DNA of 64,000 nucleotides from Ciborinia camelliae (taxonomy: Eukaryota; Ascomycota; Leotiomycetes; Helotiales; Sclerotiniaceae): positions 3,035,077-3,099,076 of the forward strand of contig JANPYM010000002.1 in the NCBI GenBank assembly GCA_025890175.1, in the 5' to 3' direction. Numbering within the stretch: the stretch's first letter is position 1; each line of letters opens with the position of its first letter. The notes under the pieces are model-generated. The model was not told where the DNA came from. It was given only the letters and a program-made list of their open reading frames with translations, and searched no databases. This document shows positions 43,601-55,937 of this stretch, one piece after another. A program made the position numbers and the translations under genes.

Positions 43601-45590
43601 AAGATAAGCATTACTACAACAAGCCGGGAAAGGATCTCGATCGTGTTTTGGCAAACCTTGGTGGAAAACGTCTTGCTGATGTTGGATTGGGTGATGATCA
43701 AGATCCAGATGGATACCAAACTGGTTATCAAAACTGGGAACCTATCATATGGCAATCTCTCGGGGTTGACAAAGTTGAGGGGTTGGCTGATGAACCTCCT
43801 CCAATAACCAACGAAGATATCAAAATCGAATCCAATTTCCTGCGTGGTACCATCGAGGAAGGACTGAAGGACATGTCGACTATGGCCATTTCTGCTGCTG
43901 ATCAACAACTCACCAAATTCCACGGTACATATATGCAAGATGACCGTGATCTTCGGGATGAACGTAAGGCACAAGGTCTTGAGCCTGCTTATTCTTTCAT
44001 GATTCGTTGTAGATTGGCTGGTGGTGTTTCCACTCCAAAACAATGGATTCAAATGGACGATGTCAGCAACGAATTCGGAAACGAAACCATGAAACTAACC
44101 ACTCGTCAAACCTTCCAATTCCACGGTGTTATTAAAACTAAGCTCAAGGGTGCTATGCGTGGTATCAACAAAGCCTTGATGACTACCATCGCCGCATGTG
44201 GTGACGTTAATCGTAACGTCATGTGCAGTAGTTTGCCAACTGGCTCGAAATACCACAAGCAGGTTCATGCTGTTTCACAGAAAATTTCTGATCATCTCTT
44301 ACCATCTACAACTGCTTACCACGAGATTTGGCTCAAGGATGAAAATGACAAGAAGGTTCAAATAGCTGGTGAAGCTGTTCAAGATTTCGAGCCTTTATAT
44401 GGTCCTACTTACTTGCCAAGAAAATTCAAGATCACCATCGCCATCCCTCCACACAATGACACTGATGTTTATGCACACGACGTCGGTCTTATTGCTATCA
44501 AGGGTGATGATGGTAACTTGGCTGGTTTCAATCTTCTCGTTGGTGGTGGTATGGGTGTTACACACAACAACAAGAAGACATATCCTCGAACTGGTAGCAA
44601 CCTTGGATATGTTTCCAAAGAAGAAGCTCACATTGCTTGCGAGAAGGTCATGCTTGTTCAACGTGATCACGGTGATCGTAAGAACCGAAAGCATGCCCGT
44701 CTCAAGTATACTGTTGATGATATGGGTGTCGATGTTTTCAAGGGCAAGGTTGAAGAATTGTGGGGTCAAAAATTCGAGAAAGCCAAGCCATTCAAATTTC
44801 AAAGCAACATCGATACTTTTGGCTGGGTTAAGGATGAAACTGGATTGAACCACTTTACTCTATTCATTGAGAATGGTCGTATTGAAGATACTGCTGATTT
44901 CCCAATGAAGACTGGTCTCCGAGAGGTCGCCAAGGTTCATAAGGGTGAATTCAGATTAACTGGCAATCAACATTTAATTCTCAGCAACGTCGCAGATGAA
45001 GATCTCCCAGCAATGAAGGAAATGTTGGCCAAGTACAAGCTCGACAATGTTGCCTTCTCTGGAATGCGTCTTTCATCCTCAGCCTGTGTCGCCTTCCCAA
45101 CTTGTGGTCTCGCCATGGCCGAATCCGAACGTTATCTCCCACAACTCATCACCAAACTCGAAGGCGTCATTGAAGAAAACGGCATGCGTCAAGATTCTAT
45201 CGTTATGCGTATGACAGGATGTCCTAACGGATGCGCCAGACCTTGGTTAGCTGAAGTTGCTTTCGTTGGTAAAGCCTATGGTGCATATAACATGTATCTT
45301 GGAGGTGGATACCACGGTCAACGTCTCAACAAACTTTACAGAAGCAGTATCAAGGAAGAAGAGATTTTGGCAATCATGAAGCCATTGTTGAAGAGATATT
45401 CGTTGGAGAGAGAGGAGGGTGAACATTTTGGAGATTTCTGTATTAGAATTGGAATGATTAAGGAGACGACCGAGGGAAAGACATTCCATGATGATGTAAG
45501 TATTTCTTCTCTTCTCTCCCCACCTCATGATTGAAATTGAAACTAATACATAAATAATAGGTTGCCGAGGAAGAATCTGATGAGGAATGA
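40649..45590 (+). CDS. MET5: Sulfite reductase [NADPH] beta (hemoprotein) subunit
   Basis: A 1560-residue enzyme in four exons: 40649-40781, 40914-41062, 41125-45495 and 45561-45590, with matching phases. The N-terminal third resembles the pyruvate-ferredoxin-oxidoreductase-like part of fungal Met5. A flavodoxin-like domain follows (about residues 818-960; ILFASDNGNAESLSKRL, TSTAGQGEFPQNG). The C-terminal hemoprotein has two sulfite/nitrite reductase repeats. The siroheme-[4Fe-4S] ligands are visible as SSACVAFPTCG (C-x5-C, near 1414) and MTGCPNGCARP (C-x3-C, near 1460). Known reaction: sulfite to sulfide with six electrons from NADPH through the alpha subunit, in sulfate assimilation. A second in-frame ATG at 40739 would remove 30 residues rich in Ser/His/Asn and is an alternative start. 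The last exon adds only VAEEESDEE. Confidence 0.95.
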
Positions 45591-46081
45591 AGAATTAAAA
45601 ACGATTGATTGCTACAAAATTCTAAATGCATAGTCTTTTCTGCACTGCATGTATGCACGGCGTTTCAACGGGGTTAAATCAAGTCTTTTCTTGTCCATTT
45701 TACTCGGGAGGTATTTTGGTGGTATTTTGACAAAGTTTGGCACTCAACTGCGCAACAAAAAGGGTTCGCTATGGTGGTTCGTTTTTCAATGTCTGCATAT
45801 ATTTGATTACTTAGCAGCCTACGTTATTCATGTACGATAAGTACAAAAATAAATTAAATGAATTAAATGAAATATGAAGTCGTTTGGATGCATATGCATA
45901 TGCACATGCACATGCACAGCTCGCTGCTATCTTGCCAAAGTCTTAGCAAGCTAAACAGACTTTGAATCGTTTCATGACTCTTTATATGATACAATGCCCC
46001 GTTTATACCTTCAGCCTAATCCACCCTTTGAATGTCTCGATGTTCCGGAAACAATCAAATGCCCCTTCGATTATCTCTCCC
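45591..46081. other. Intergenic stretch between convergent genes
   Basis: The 3' flanks of the sulfite reductase gene and the amino acid permease. A short CATATGCA/CACATGCA alternation lies near 45890-45918. No gene is seen. Confidence 0.55.
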
Positions 46082-48037
46082 CTAACCAGCGTTTACCGGA
46101 CTTCTGCATGTGAAAGCCGTGATTTGGGGTTTTTGGAATGCCGCAATCAATGCCTCAATAGCACTATATACACCCAAACCAGCCGTAACCAATGCACCGC
46201 CGAAATAAATGATATTCCATGTGTTCAAGATAAATCTCTTTCTGAATCCTCTCAGGGCTCTCTTGAAGCCTGTATCTATAAGATTGACTGTACCGGTAGC
46301 GGGGTCAAAACCTTCTGTTTCAAGGAGAGAATCGACTTTGATGCAATAGCCTAGGTAGAGGATAGGCGGGAATGTGTAGGTGAATTGGAGGATACAGAGA
46401 GCTGCGACGAGGGACGAGAGACCAAAGAAATTGGGGATGGCCGCCGAGACAATATAGGCGATTGACCAGTAGACTGGGACGATAGACATCCAGAGTAGCT
46501 TTCCTCGATGCGAACTTAGAGGTGGTGCACCAAAGAAATCCATCAATATGTTGCTGTATAGAACTTTGATGCCGATATTACCGTAGAGACCAGCTGCTAT
46601 GAGGGCCGAGATGAATGCAATGATGTTGTTGACTGTTTGCCATGCATAAGGGGATACCCCTTGATAGGAAGGATAGACAGCGTATTGACCTTGGTAGCCG
46701 TAGATAAAACATCCGTAGAAGATGTAGAGAATATAGATGAATGCCTGAGCACAAATCATACCTTTCCAGAAATCACGCGGCCTGCGCATCTCGGACATAA
46801 ATTCTGTGAACAACATGGCTCCTCCGTAAGCGTAAACGGCCTGCATGAGACCATTCACGGCGCCAGTGAAACCTGCTGTTGAAGGGGGGATATGGGCAAA
46901 TGTTGTGACAGGTGGAAAGTTGCCAGCATCATCTGGAGTGACGAGAGTGCCACCAAGTGCGGTTCCAGCAGCGGCATCAACAGCGAGATAGTTTGGTGCA
47001 CTATGGGCAACTACTCCCATGGTGCAGAAAATAATGAAAACATTCATCCAAATGGCGGCATTGGCTAACCAACCAAACTTTTGTAATGTACGAACTTGAC
47101 CGAGGAAGAAACCGGCGAGTGCGAAGACAAGACAACAGATTGCGTAGCAGAGTTTGAATTTCGAGACTTGGGAAAGTGCCTGGAATTATTTTAGTTTATC
47201 TGGAATGAGGTTTATGGTGGGTCCAGACAGAGTTTAACATTAAACGGGGCTGGTGAACTTGACAAAGGAAAAACTAACCTGTCCATTACCAACAACAATA
47301 ACACCGACATTGAAAAGGAGTTGAATGGATTGAAGAATGTTGACTGCATGTCGAACAGGTGCTCCATAAACTCTGAATGCTATATCTCCATATGTTCGTA
47401 GTGGGTATTGATGAGAATCGAGACCGAGGAACATATAGTATAGGAGGAATCCGCCACTAGTTTTGTCAGTATATCATCGGATAATTATAGATATTGCAGA
47501 TTCTCTCACTAGACAGCCAATCCAGCAAATACAGTATAAAGTGCAATACCTGGTCCCCAACCTAGTGTACCGAGTGCGAAACTAACAAAAACCCCATTAG
47601 TTGATTGTATGTCACGGCCGCACACAATTAAATACTCACGGAACACCAAAAGGACCCAAGATATCCGTGGTAATCAGATAAAACACCGCTGACCAAGTAG
47701 CCGTTCTCAATGCCCTACTAGCATTTGTCCACTCATCATTCGTAACCGTTGCGCGATCCTCATGCGCCATTTCATGTACATCTCTTTCCGCGGCCATCTT
47801 TTCATCTCCATTCTCTCCATTCGACTTCTCTCCCACAATTGCAGAATGAACTGGAGCTTGACCCTTCAAATTCTTTGGTGGGACGATCAAAGAAAACAGA
47901 GTGGTATCACCAATATCATCATTAGCACTAGCATCTTCCTCCGCGCGTGCCAGACCTGCATAGTAATGGTATTCTTCAAAGGTAACTGAAGAATCGTGAA
48001 GTTTTTTATGTTGCGGTTGGACGTATGGAGAAGCCAT
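46082..48037 (-). CDS. Neutral amino acid permease, mtr-like (AAAP family)
   Basis: A 581-residue transporter in four exons: 48037-47640, 47581-47510, 47456-47279 and 47179-46082. Junctions rebuild ITTDILGPFGVPFALGTLGW and AGLAVYGGFLLYYMFLGLDS, close in style to the N amino acid transport protein Mtr of Neurospora. After a hydrophilic N-terminus, about eleven helices follow. The GLDSHQYPLRTYGDIAFRVYG segment is a strong signature of this subgroup. Known role: uptake of neutral aliphatic and aromatic amino acids at the plasma membrane by proton symport. The start at 48037 is the first ATG of the frame. Upstream the frame stays open to a splice-acceptor-like tgtcgcag context near 48120, so an additional 5' exon is possible. 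Large loop GTALGGTLVTPDDAGNFPP is extracellular or luminal by prediction. Confidence 0.9.
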
Positions 48038-49387
48038 TGTATCGATATGCTCGGTGCCAACTCGAGGGTCATCAATAGGACCTGCCAGTGCAGATGCTGT
48101 GGCCGTGATATTTCTGCGACTTATCACTGGCTATAGGTACAGAGGATTTCAATGTCCAAATTGTTGTTGACAATCGAAAAACGCGACGAAGTGGGAGGAA
48201 TATATCAAAACTCAAGAGATATTGATCAGCAAAATTGTTAAAAGATTGAAAAGGTTTCGACATTGGAAACCGAGAAATCTTGTCCGGTAGATGTAAATAA
48301 GATGGCAAGAAATCCATCGTGAGATGCGGGATTTTAGCTATTGTCCGTACTGTAGTACGAGCCATCGAATGAAGCAATTCGATTTGACGAACGAAGCTAT
48401 CCCAAAACGGCAAGTGATCAAGAGGGCAGTACGAACTCACCATTCACAAGCCAAGCTCCTTCGTAACTTCCCCTTTCGTACAACACTCAATCAATTCTCG
48501 CATCTCGCATCTGGCATCTTCCCACCACCTAACTGTATGTCAGATTGTACTTCCTTGAGTACAATGACGTGGCTTTCGTATGGAGGTACGATGGTACTTC
48601 AGCTTCCAAACTTTGGAAATTATATGAAATAAGATGTGGATTTAAATTCGCGTGAAAGAAAGATCAGACTTACAATTGGATATGAAGATAAAGAGGGGTA
48701 ATGTAATTGTAACATGAATTATTATATTGCATCTCACCGTCGACTAGGTAGCTACCCAGGTACTGATTATACTTGGCGGCGACGATATCTGATCCATACC
48801 AAAGTCCCATCTACATTGGTGAACCGTAATACAGTTCACTAGATCTTCGAGAACTCTATACCTAGTTAGTAAGACGTATATCGTACAGCCGCACTGCAGC
48901 TACTCATATGCATCTCAGACATGGGGAAATTTGTGTCACACCCAAAAAGAACTGGTGGAAGTTTGTTTGCAAGTAGGTATAGAGGTAAGATATTGAAGGC
49001 AATTTCTTCCGTCAAGGGCTTGTATGGCATGGCGGATTTGAAGCATTTGAAAGCAAACAGAAATCCTCAATGGATTCGTCAAATGAGCTTGACCCAAATT
49101 TATTGGTAATGATCAAGTCCTGGTTGAATATTTGAGTACTTGTCAACTCTATAATCTTCTGAAGAATGGTCACCACCATTCTTCCTCCAGCTGCTTTAGG
49201 AAATATCACAATTTCCCAATTCAACAATTAAATTTAATGCAGATGTTTAGTTGGATCGGAAAAGCTTTGCGCACTTCGTTTCATTCCTGAATAGGTAATA
49301 ATATTTTGTTTCAACATCCCACGACATACCAAATTCACAGAGAACTCGAACACCACCGACACTTCGTGTAATGAATCACACCCCATC
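48038..49387. other. Gene-free stretch, 1.3 kb
   Basis: Upstream region of the permease, then featureless AT-rich DNA. Several overlapping frames on both strands at 48324-48632 and 48921-49227 show no motif and contradict each other. No repeat or RNA was identified. Confidence 0.45.
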
Positions 49388-49603
49388 ATGTCAGCCCCTC
49401 ATGTAACATATACGCCAATTCATAGGCAGCTATACGAGCTCGTTGTGATGAGAGGCTTAGCATCCAATTATTCTTCCGCAGTAAATCCTGCAATGAGTGA
49501 TGCAATCTTTAGGAACCTCCTTGAAAAGATCACCTTCGTCTTCAATGGTGGCGGGGTAGATGGTGGGAGGGAATTATCGGATGCCGAGTACGATTATAGG
49601 TGA
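49388..49603 (+). CDS. Possible small hypothetical protein
   Basis: A 71-codon frame from ATG, with balanced composition (MSAPHVTYTPIHRQLYELVV, then a SDAIFRNLLEKITFVF helix). It stands alone in a 2.8-kb gene-poor region, and no overlapping frame competes. I recognise no family. Splicing to a downstream exon cannot be excluded. Treat as a weak candidate. Confidence 0.28.
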   Translation: MSAPHVTYTPIHRQLYELVVMRGLASNYSSAVNPAMSDAIFRNLLEKITFVFNGGGVDGGRELSDAEYDYR

Positions 49604-50866
49604 CATCTTTCTGTGGCGATCGATGTGTATGTATCCATTCTGAATCAAGTTGCATTGCAATAAAACTGACATCTTTAAAGTCTCCTCTTATTTGACAGTA
49701 GAGAGTAGAGAATATCCGTAATCTTTAGTCAACATAATATAGTGCAATTCTACCCTACCACTTCCCTTCTATGGTATTAACTGGTCATCCCAGTGTATAT
49801 ACCTTCAATAAATTCGATATTTATTGCAGTGAAAGCTGCATAGTCTGACACATGTCGCAATCGGCAACTCAGGGTACTTAACCCTCGATGTATTCTCATA
49901 TATGATGTTTATCCTTGTTTTAGTTTTGATTTCATTACCAAGTAACATGCGTGATGTATGTGCTTTTTTTCATGTCAGCACCTGTGCTCAGAGATACCAA
50001 CTAACATGATGATTTTAATGTTCCAATTGATGTTCAGTGTATGCACTAAGGTTGAAGATAGAACGGAAGGCTCTTCTTTTTTCTTGAGACTCGGGAGTTC
50101 AAAGTATCGGTTTTTGTTTTTGTTGTTTGATGTCGAGATCATGTGAGAATGATCTTCATCATTCCGATCCCATGTGGTCATAACTTTAATACCTATCCTC
50201 AACTTCATGACAGCTTCGGGTAGAGCCAGTGTTGGGAAACTCAGAGGGCTCAAGTGGCATGATTCGACCACTGATGACTTCCCTTACTGGACCTCATAGC
50301 CTTGTAGTGAATAAACAGCCGACTTTCGTATGTGGGAGTGAAACCTTCCCAAGGGTACCGCCGGTTCTACCTCAAATCCAACTCCACCTGGGCAATTATA
50401 GGAAACAAAGCAAGCAGTAAGTAATGTAAAAAAGGTTATTAGAATCTACTTTGATCCTTCCGCACCGAGTACATCAGCATGCCGTCCAACTCTCTATTTG
50501 GACACTGCAATAGATCATTTGACATCCGCAAAACAACCCAAAAATTCAATAGGAATCAGACAGGAGGACTCGAATCACTTGATTGTTAACAGACAAATTG
50601 TCTGGCCAAAAAGAATAAGATGAGTATAATCAGAAGATAGATAAGGGCAAAATGTTGCTAATAATATCGTCTCCTTTCATCGGATGATTGAGCCCGTTCG
50701 TTGTGTGAGGTATCAAATTACCACAATTCTCAATACTGCCAGAATAAGCTTTCCTCGGCTTTAATTGAAAAGGAGGCTCTTCGCTATAAGAAAAAAAAGA
50801 GAATTAGTTTTACTACCTACTCAGTGATTCATATCGCTCTCTCTGATCCGTCCCCTGTCGCCACAA
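49604..50866. other. Gene-free stretch, 1.3 kb
   Basis: No supported gene. At 50560-50610 a minus-strand tract resembles the anticodon loop and T-loop of tRNA-Asn, but the stems do not pair (see rejected items). Otherwise AT-rich single-copy DNA. Confidence 0.45.
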
Positions 50867-51480
50867 TCATTCCGCACCAGGAGCCGTAGCAGCATGACCG
50901 GGTACCAGACCCTCCCACTCAGCCTCCGAATCCACAATCCAAGGCACCGGTAATATCTTATCCGTCAAACTTCTTCCCGTAGGTTTCCACCACAAGGATT
51001 GAGTAGTCTTCTTTGCAAGCCCCCCTGGAATTCAATCTCTAACACGCGGCTTCGAAGCCCAATAAGTTCTTTAGCTTCTTCCCGAATCCACATTCATGGG
51101 CGCTACCTCTTTCATCCCGATATATCCTTTCTCGAATGCTACTTTCCAAACTTTTTTGGATACTTTTCCCCACACATGATGGCTATTCTCAGGGTCTCAG
51201 CAAGGAAATAACATCCCCTCTCGTTCCAGATTTCGATACCTTATCATTAGTTCCGAATGCTGCACCAGCGGCTTCGGCGACTAATGCCCATAAAGAACCG
51301 AGATCATGAACATGTATATGGATAATGCCATTCCGTAAGACCCTTTCCAAACTGCGGGGCGTGACCCTTTTGTAACGTAGCCTTAACCAAATTACATACC
51401 CAATGACTTCGTTCGTTGATTGCCGGGACCACGATCAGCTGGAGGTCTATAGATTGTTAATGGATAGATAAACAACAGCT
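50867..51480 (-). pseudogene. Frameshifted NAD-dependent epimerase/dehydratase (extended SDR) gene, C-terminal half
   Basis: Read on the minus strand, family-like segments follow one another in different frames. About 51330-51210 encodes IIHIHVHDLGSLWALVAEAA. About 51190-51090 encodes ENSHHVWGKVSKKVWKVAFE and KGYIGMKEVAP. About 51080-51020 encodes EEAKELIGLRSRVLE. About 51010-50867 encodes WWKPTGRSLTDKILP, VDSEAEWEG and a final stop. This order (V-x-V-x-D-L, then a helix with E-K-G-x-I, the EA-x-x-L-x-G region and the GW-x-P-x-x-x-S-L terminus) is that of NAD(P)-dependent epimerases of fungal SDR type. At least three frame changes and several stops break it, and no intron pattern explains them. 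An N-terminal remainder may extend to about 51780 but is not recognisable. Inferred: a dead gene. Confidence 0.6.
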
Positions 51481-53563
51481 GCTAATCCGTTGCACTGTCA
51501 GATCCAGCAATCAAAAGAATCTTATCGATATCAAGATCATGATAGAAAGCGGTGTCGGTTAAAGGAGGCCGATTTCGAAAGGCCTTCACGTTCCAAAGTT
51601 CCAAATCAATATATGGTTCTTCTAGCGTCTGCATTGATCCACCAGCCTCGTGTGGCCTTGAGAAGTTCCGATATAGATTTGGCGGCAATCTCATTATTAG
51701 GAGGGTCCATCATCCAATGTAATGGATTTTTACAGGACTTTCTATCGTATTGCCGGTAGAACCTTCAGATTATTGATTAAAGTGGCACAGTACCGGTATA
51801 ATGCTTATCTTAGTGTAACCTTGCTAATTTGCGTACTCCCTTTCCTTTCTGACGGTACCAGACTACAACTCTACGTGAGGTAGTAAGATCAAGATCATGA
51901 TTCACAAGTAACTTTACGGGTACCGGCACTTACCTATTAGAGTAGAGGATCCTTACGGTGGGGTTGTTTTGCTGCAGGATCCGGGTACCTGTCGGTTAGC
52001 AACCAAGTCGAATCGGAATACCTACCAAGTCGTAGGTAGGTAGGTAGGTACTGTATGCATGACATTTTGTTTGCTGGTATTGTACGGAGTACATGTGTAC
52101 AGTACAAGTACGGTATCTGCATCTGTACGGAGAATCTGCATCTATACGGAGTTTCTTCATTGGTACGGAATATCTCCAGCTGTATCCATAGACAAGCTAG
52201 ACCGCTGGACAGGAATTAGAAATATAAATTATAATTTGAATATAGACTGTAATCTCTCCGATAGAAATGCCTTGGTCCAATTAACATTAAAATAAGCCTT
52301 TGCCAGCGAATCTGAATTTGTGTACTATTGGCATCTACCCTCTTGTAAGTGATAATTAACCTACCTATGCATATAACAAACCTTGATGGACAGTCTAGGT
52401 AGGCGGCATCAAAATTTCCAAAGATATCAAGCGCCAATCAAGTACCAATTGGTGTTTATTTGAAAATTGACACATTCTTCTTAGCAAACAGGAAGCTGGG
52501 AAGGGTGGCTCGAATGTTCACCGACCGTCCTTACCAAGGTTCTTTCGGTAAACCCGAAAACAAAATCATTCCATTATTCTCAAACACTTTAGGCCCCGTT
52601 CAACGTCCTCAAAATCTAATAGATGGACTGACTTATTGATATCTAATCCCGTCACCAGCTATTGACTATTGACTACTGGAAATAGTAAATACCCATATTC
52701 AAACCTTCTTGGCCACAAATTTCCACAATTAAACCGAATCAATGAGTTAGTTAGGTGACTCCGAGGCCGAGACGAACGGGACACAACTTTATTAGTCTAC
52801 AAGGTAACAGTTACAGCCCACAGCCCACAGGTGACAGGAATCCTGTACTCTGTAGTATCACGGTATCACCCATCAATTAGCCAGTACCGCCGACTAGGGA
52901 CCGCCGACTAGGTATTTTCGGTACCAACCGCTGCGGAACATCTCTAAGTGCTCCTTCCTCATCCCTCATCCCTCGTCCGCTGATCCGATGATCCGTCCTC
53001 CCTCCCCCTTTCTGAGGCTTTCTCTTCTTCAACATCATATCCGGACAATTATCCCAAAAGATCATCCTCCGTGGATAACAGTGCCTCAATTCAGACATAA
53101 ATCTCCATAAATCTCCATAAATCAAGGATTCACACATGTGAATGGTGGCAATAATCGGTTTAAACTTTTATACTCAAGTAGGTAAGGTTACTCAGGTACT
53201 TACTCCCTACCTGACTTTGACGAGCCATGCACATGCATCAACAATATACTTGGGCAACCTTAACCAATAAAACAACCACCTGTCAGGGCATTCAGTGCCA
53301 TTCACAAGTTTTCCGTTGATTCGATTTTCCTTGCCAAGACTGACTGTAAGTTTGTAGCCTGCCTTTAATATATTAAACATTTTATAGATTAGGTAATCTA
53401 CGAAACGTTAATCATCCATCCATCCAAATCTTCGACATGGGGTTAACAAATCTTCTATACATACTTCACTTGCAAGTCCCTTTGCTTTCCTTTCTTTTCC
53501 ATTCTTCAACCTTCTCTTTATATACCTATTCACTGTTCTAAAGAAACATACAAATATTTAATC
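51481..53563. other. Gene-free stretch, 2.1 kb, with short recurring words
   Basis: The left part may contain more of the decayed epimerase. At 52027-52052 there is TAGGTAGGTAGG. At 52081-52175, GTACGGAGTA/TACGGAG occurs four to five times at short spacing, some inside a repeated TCTGCATCT(G/A)TACGGAG unit. The right part leads into the lactonase promoter and is CT-rich near 53480-53520. No gene is supported. Confidence 0.5.
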
Positions 53564-54971
53564 ATGCGTTTTAACCCAACCAACGCCTTCGTTAAGGGCA
53601 CTATTACCTCTAATCTATTTGTTTCCTCGTATGTTGGAACCATCAGCACATTACAATTAGCACACTACCCAAATGGAACATATTCTCTTAATTCGATATC
53701 CGTTAATAATGTGACTACCGATAATCCATCTTGGTTACATAAAGATCCAAATAATGGCATCTTATACTGTTTGAATGAAGGGTTGAGCGTCGATAATGGA
53801 AGTATCTCAAGCTTCAAAGTTGGAGAAGGTGGTGTCCTGAGTTTGGTGGACAATGTGTCAACCATCAGTGGACCTGTCAGCTCAATACTTTTTAATGGAG
53901 GAAAAAACTTGGCTGCTGCCCATTAGTAAGTTTTGAATCAAGCGTTTACAATATTTATATATCAATGAATAAGTATATCATACTAACAACTATAACAGTA
54001 CCGGATCTTCTCTCACAACACATACTGTTGAAGCAAATGGAACTCTAACCCCACTCCAAACCTTGACCTTCACCCTGTCAACCCCAGGTCCTTATGACCT
54101 CGGCAAACAACTCGCTCCCCATCCCCATGAAGCTCTCATCGATCCAACCGAGAAGTTCATCCTAGTACCTGATCTCGGTGCTGATCTCGTCCGCATCTTC
54201 TCCATCGATGCCGAAACAGCTCTCCTCACCGAGCAAACTCCCTACAAAGCACCCCCAGGTTCTGGTCCCCGTCATGGTGCTTTCCACGTGACTGAAAGCG
54301 GCCGCACCTTCTTCTATCTCGTTTCCGAACTCGGTAATACTGTCTCTAGTTTTGAGATCACGTATAAGAATGGTACGGAGCCGGGCATGTCATTTGGCCT
54401 TGTTGATCGTCACGATATCTTTGGAAATGAAACCGAGGTGCCAAAACGTTCAGCAGCCGCTGAGTGTCTTATTACTGTAAGTTTCTATCAATTCTTAATC
54501 ATGAGATATAAATCTCATGTGTCATTACATGACATGACATGAATATCAACTAACATCACCCAGCCCGATGGTAAATACATCCTCACCTCCGACCGCAACG
54601 CCACCATTCTCGCGATCCCCGACCCACCAGCCCATCCCCTAAACAAGAACACCCACCCCACCGACACGCTTCAAACCTGGACCATCAACAACGACGAGAC
54701 CGAATCCAACTTCGGTTCCCTTTCCTTGGCCCAAATCTTCCCTGCAGGCGGTCACTTCCCACGTCAAATGTCTATGAATAAAGAGGGCACACTTGTCGCC
54801 GTCGGGCTTCAACGAAGTGCAAGAGTGGTCATTGTGGAGAGAAACATGACGACCGGAGAATTTGGTCAATTTGTGGCCGATATTCAGATTGGCGAGTTTA
54901 CCGACGCGGATGACACGGATGGCCAGATCACGAGTGTGATCTGGGACGAGAATGAGGATGTATATATGTAG
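53564..54971 (+). CDS. Lactonase-family beta-propeller protein (carboxymuconate cyclase / 6-phosphogluconolactonase-like)
   Basis: A 415-residue protein in three exons: 53564-53925, 53999-54476 and 54564-54971, phases exact. Exon 1 to 2 joins as AAAHYTGSSLTTH. The family signs are the opening blade LFVSSYVGTISTLQL, the NPSWLHKDPNNGILYCLNE repeat, APHPHEALIDPTEKFILVPDLGADLVRIF, PPGSGPRHGAFH and the late MSMNKEGTLVAVGLQ; each blade has the typical Y/F-x-x-N-x-G pattern. It fits the seven-bladed lactonase family, which contains 3-carboxy-cis,cis-muconate lactonising enzyme of fungal protocatechuate catabolism as well as phosphogluconolactonase. No signal peptide is evident, unlike many secreted fungal members. 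The substrate is open. It is too far (about 38 kb) from the monooxygenase block to infer a shared pathway. Confidence 0.88.
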
Positions 54972-55458
54972 AGTAGAGGAGAATATATCTTACGTGGTGG
55001 AGAGAAACATACGTTAGGTCCAAGCGCGGTTTGAAAATCCATTGTTATACTATCATAGGGGAGTCGAGGTATATTTCTGGGAATCGATGGCTTGAGGCTT
55101 GATATCCTCGTATCTTATCCGGGATATACAAGGGAGGAGGAAAAATGACTAGACGAATGAGCCAGATACCCATTATATCATAGAGCGATGTCCAACTCGG
55201 AAGTTTGACGCTTATTACTTGTCAACTTTCATACAAATTACATAGAATAGACTAATAGATGCTTGCTCTCTTATAGTATCTTACGATGTCATCCAACGAA
55301 TTCATGGAGTCATGATTCATGATTCATGATGCACAGATTCGCAGATTCGCGGATTCACAATGCACAAATTCACGGGATTACGGACAGGCCTTGCTTACGT
55401 CCAGTCCAGCACCGGCCTCTTCTGTCTTTCTTTCTTTCTTTCTCTTTTTCTCTCTTTC

Positions 55459-55501
<43 letters not shown>

Positions 55502-55937
55502 TCCCGATGACTAACAATACCTTACAATACAATTATATAATCCGTATCGAGGATGAATCCGATCATGTGATTGATTAGCGATCTCTACCGACCGAAGGGT
55601 AACCCTGGATACCCTCAGCCTTCGATAGAGATCACTTTAGAGGAGCTATAATTATGAAGGTGGGGGGGGCTTAAGATCATATCATATCATATCAAGAAGT
55701 GAAGTGAAGTGAAGTGAAGTGATCCAAAATCCCAAGTAAAGGGTTGGCGAAAGGTCATTAAAAGAAAAGGAACCAGCCGGTATAAAAAATGAAAAAAGGG
55801 CTTGAAAATTTGCGAAATGAAAAACATCACAAGTTTTTATAAAAGGTTGTCTTATCTTATTAGATATGGATGGATGGATGGGTATTTAAAAATTTAAAAG
55901 ATATGCATTAATAGGTAGGTAGGTACACGACTACCTA
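54972..55937. other. Intergenic stretch with several microsatellites
   Basis: A CT-rich tract (TTTCTTTC, then TCTC repeats) fills 55424-55502. An ATCAT run lies near 55676-55694 and five GAAGT units at about 55695-55720. TAGGTAGGTAGGTAC lies near 55914. No gene is supported; small frames over the CT tract are artefacts of the repeat. Confidence 0.65.

Noticed and set aside
50560..50615. tRNA-Asn-like sequence on the minus strand (CTGTTAAC followed by GATTCGAGTCC)
   Set aside because: The anticodon-loop and T-loop words are right, but neither the anticodon stem nor the T stem pairs, and no acceptor or D arm could be found.
52020..52055. Interstitial telomere repeat
   Set aside because: The unit is TAGG, not TTAGGG; it belongs to the widespread TACCTA/TAGGTA words.
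55360..55578. Three overlapping plus frames over the CT tract
   Set aside because: Their Phe/Leu/Ser runs are produced by the TTTC/TCTC microsatellite in every phase.
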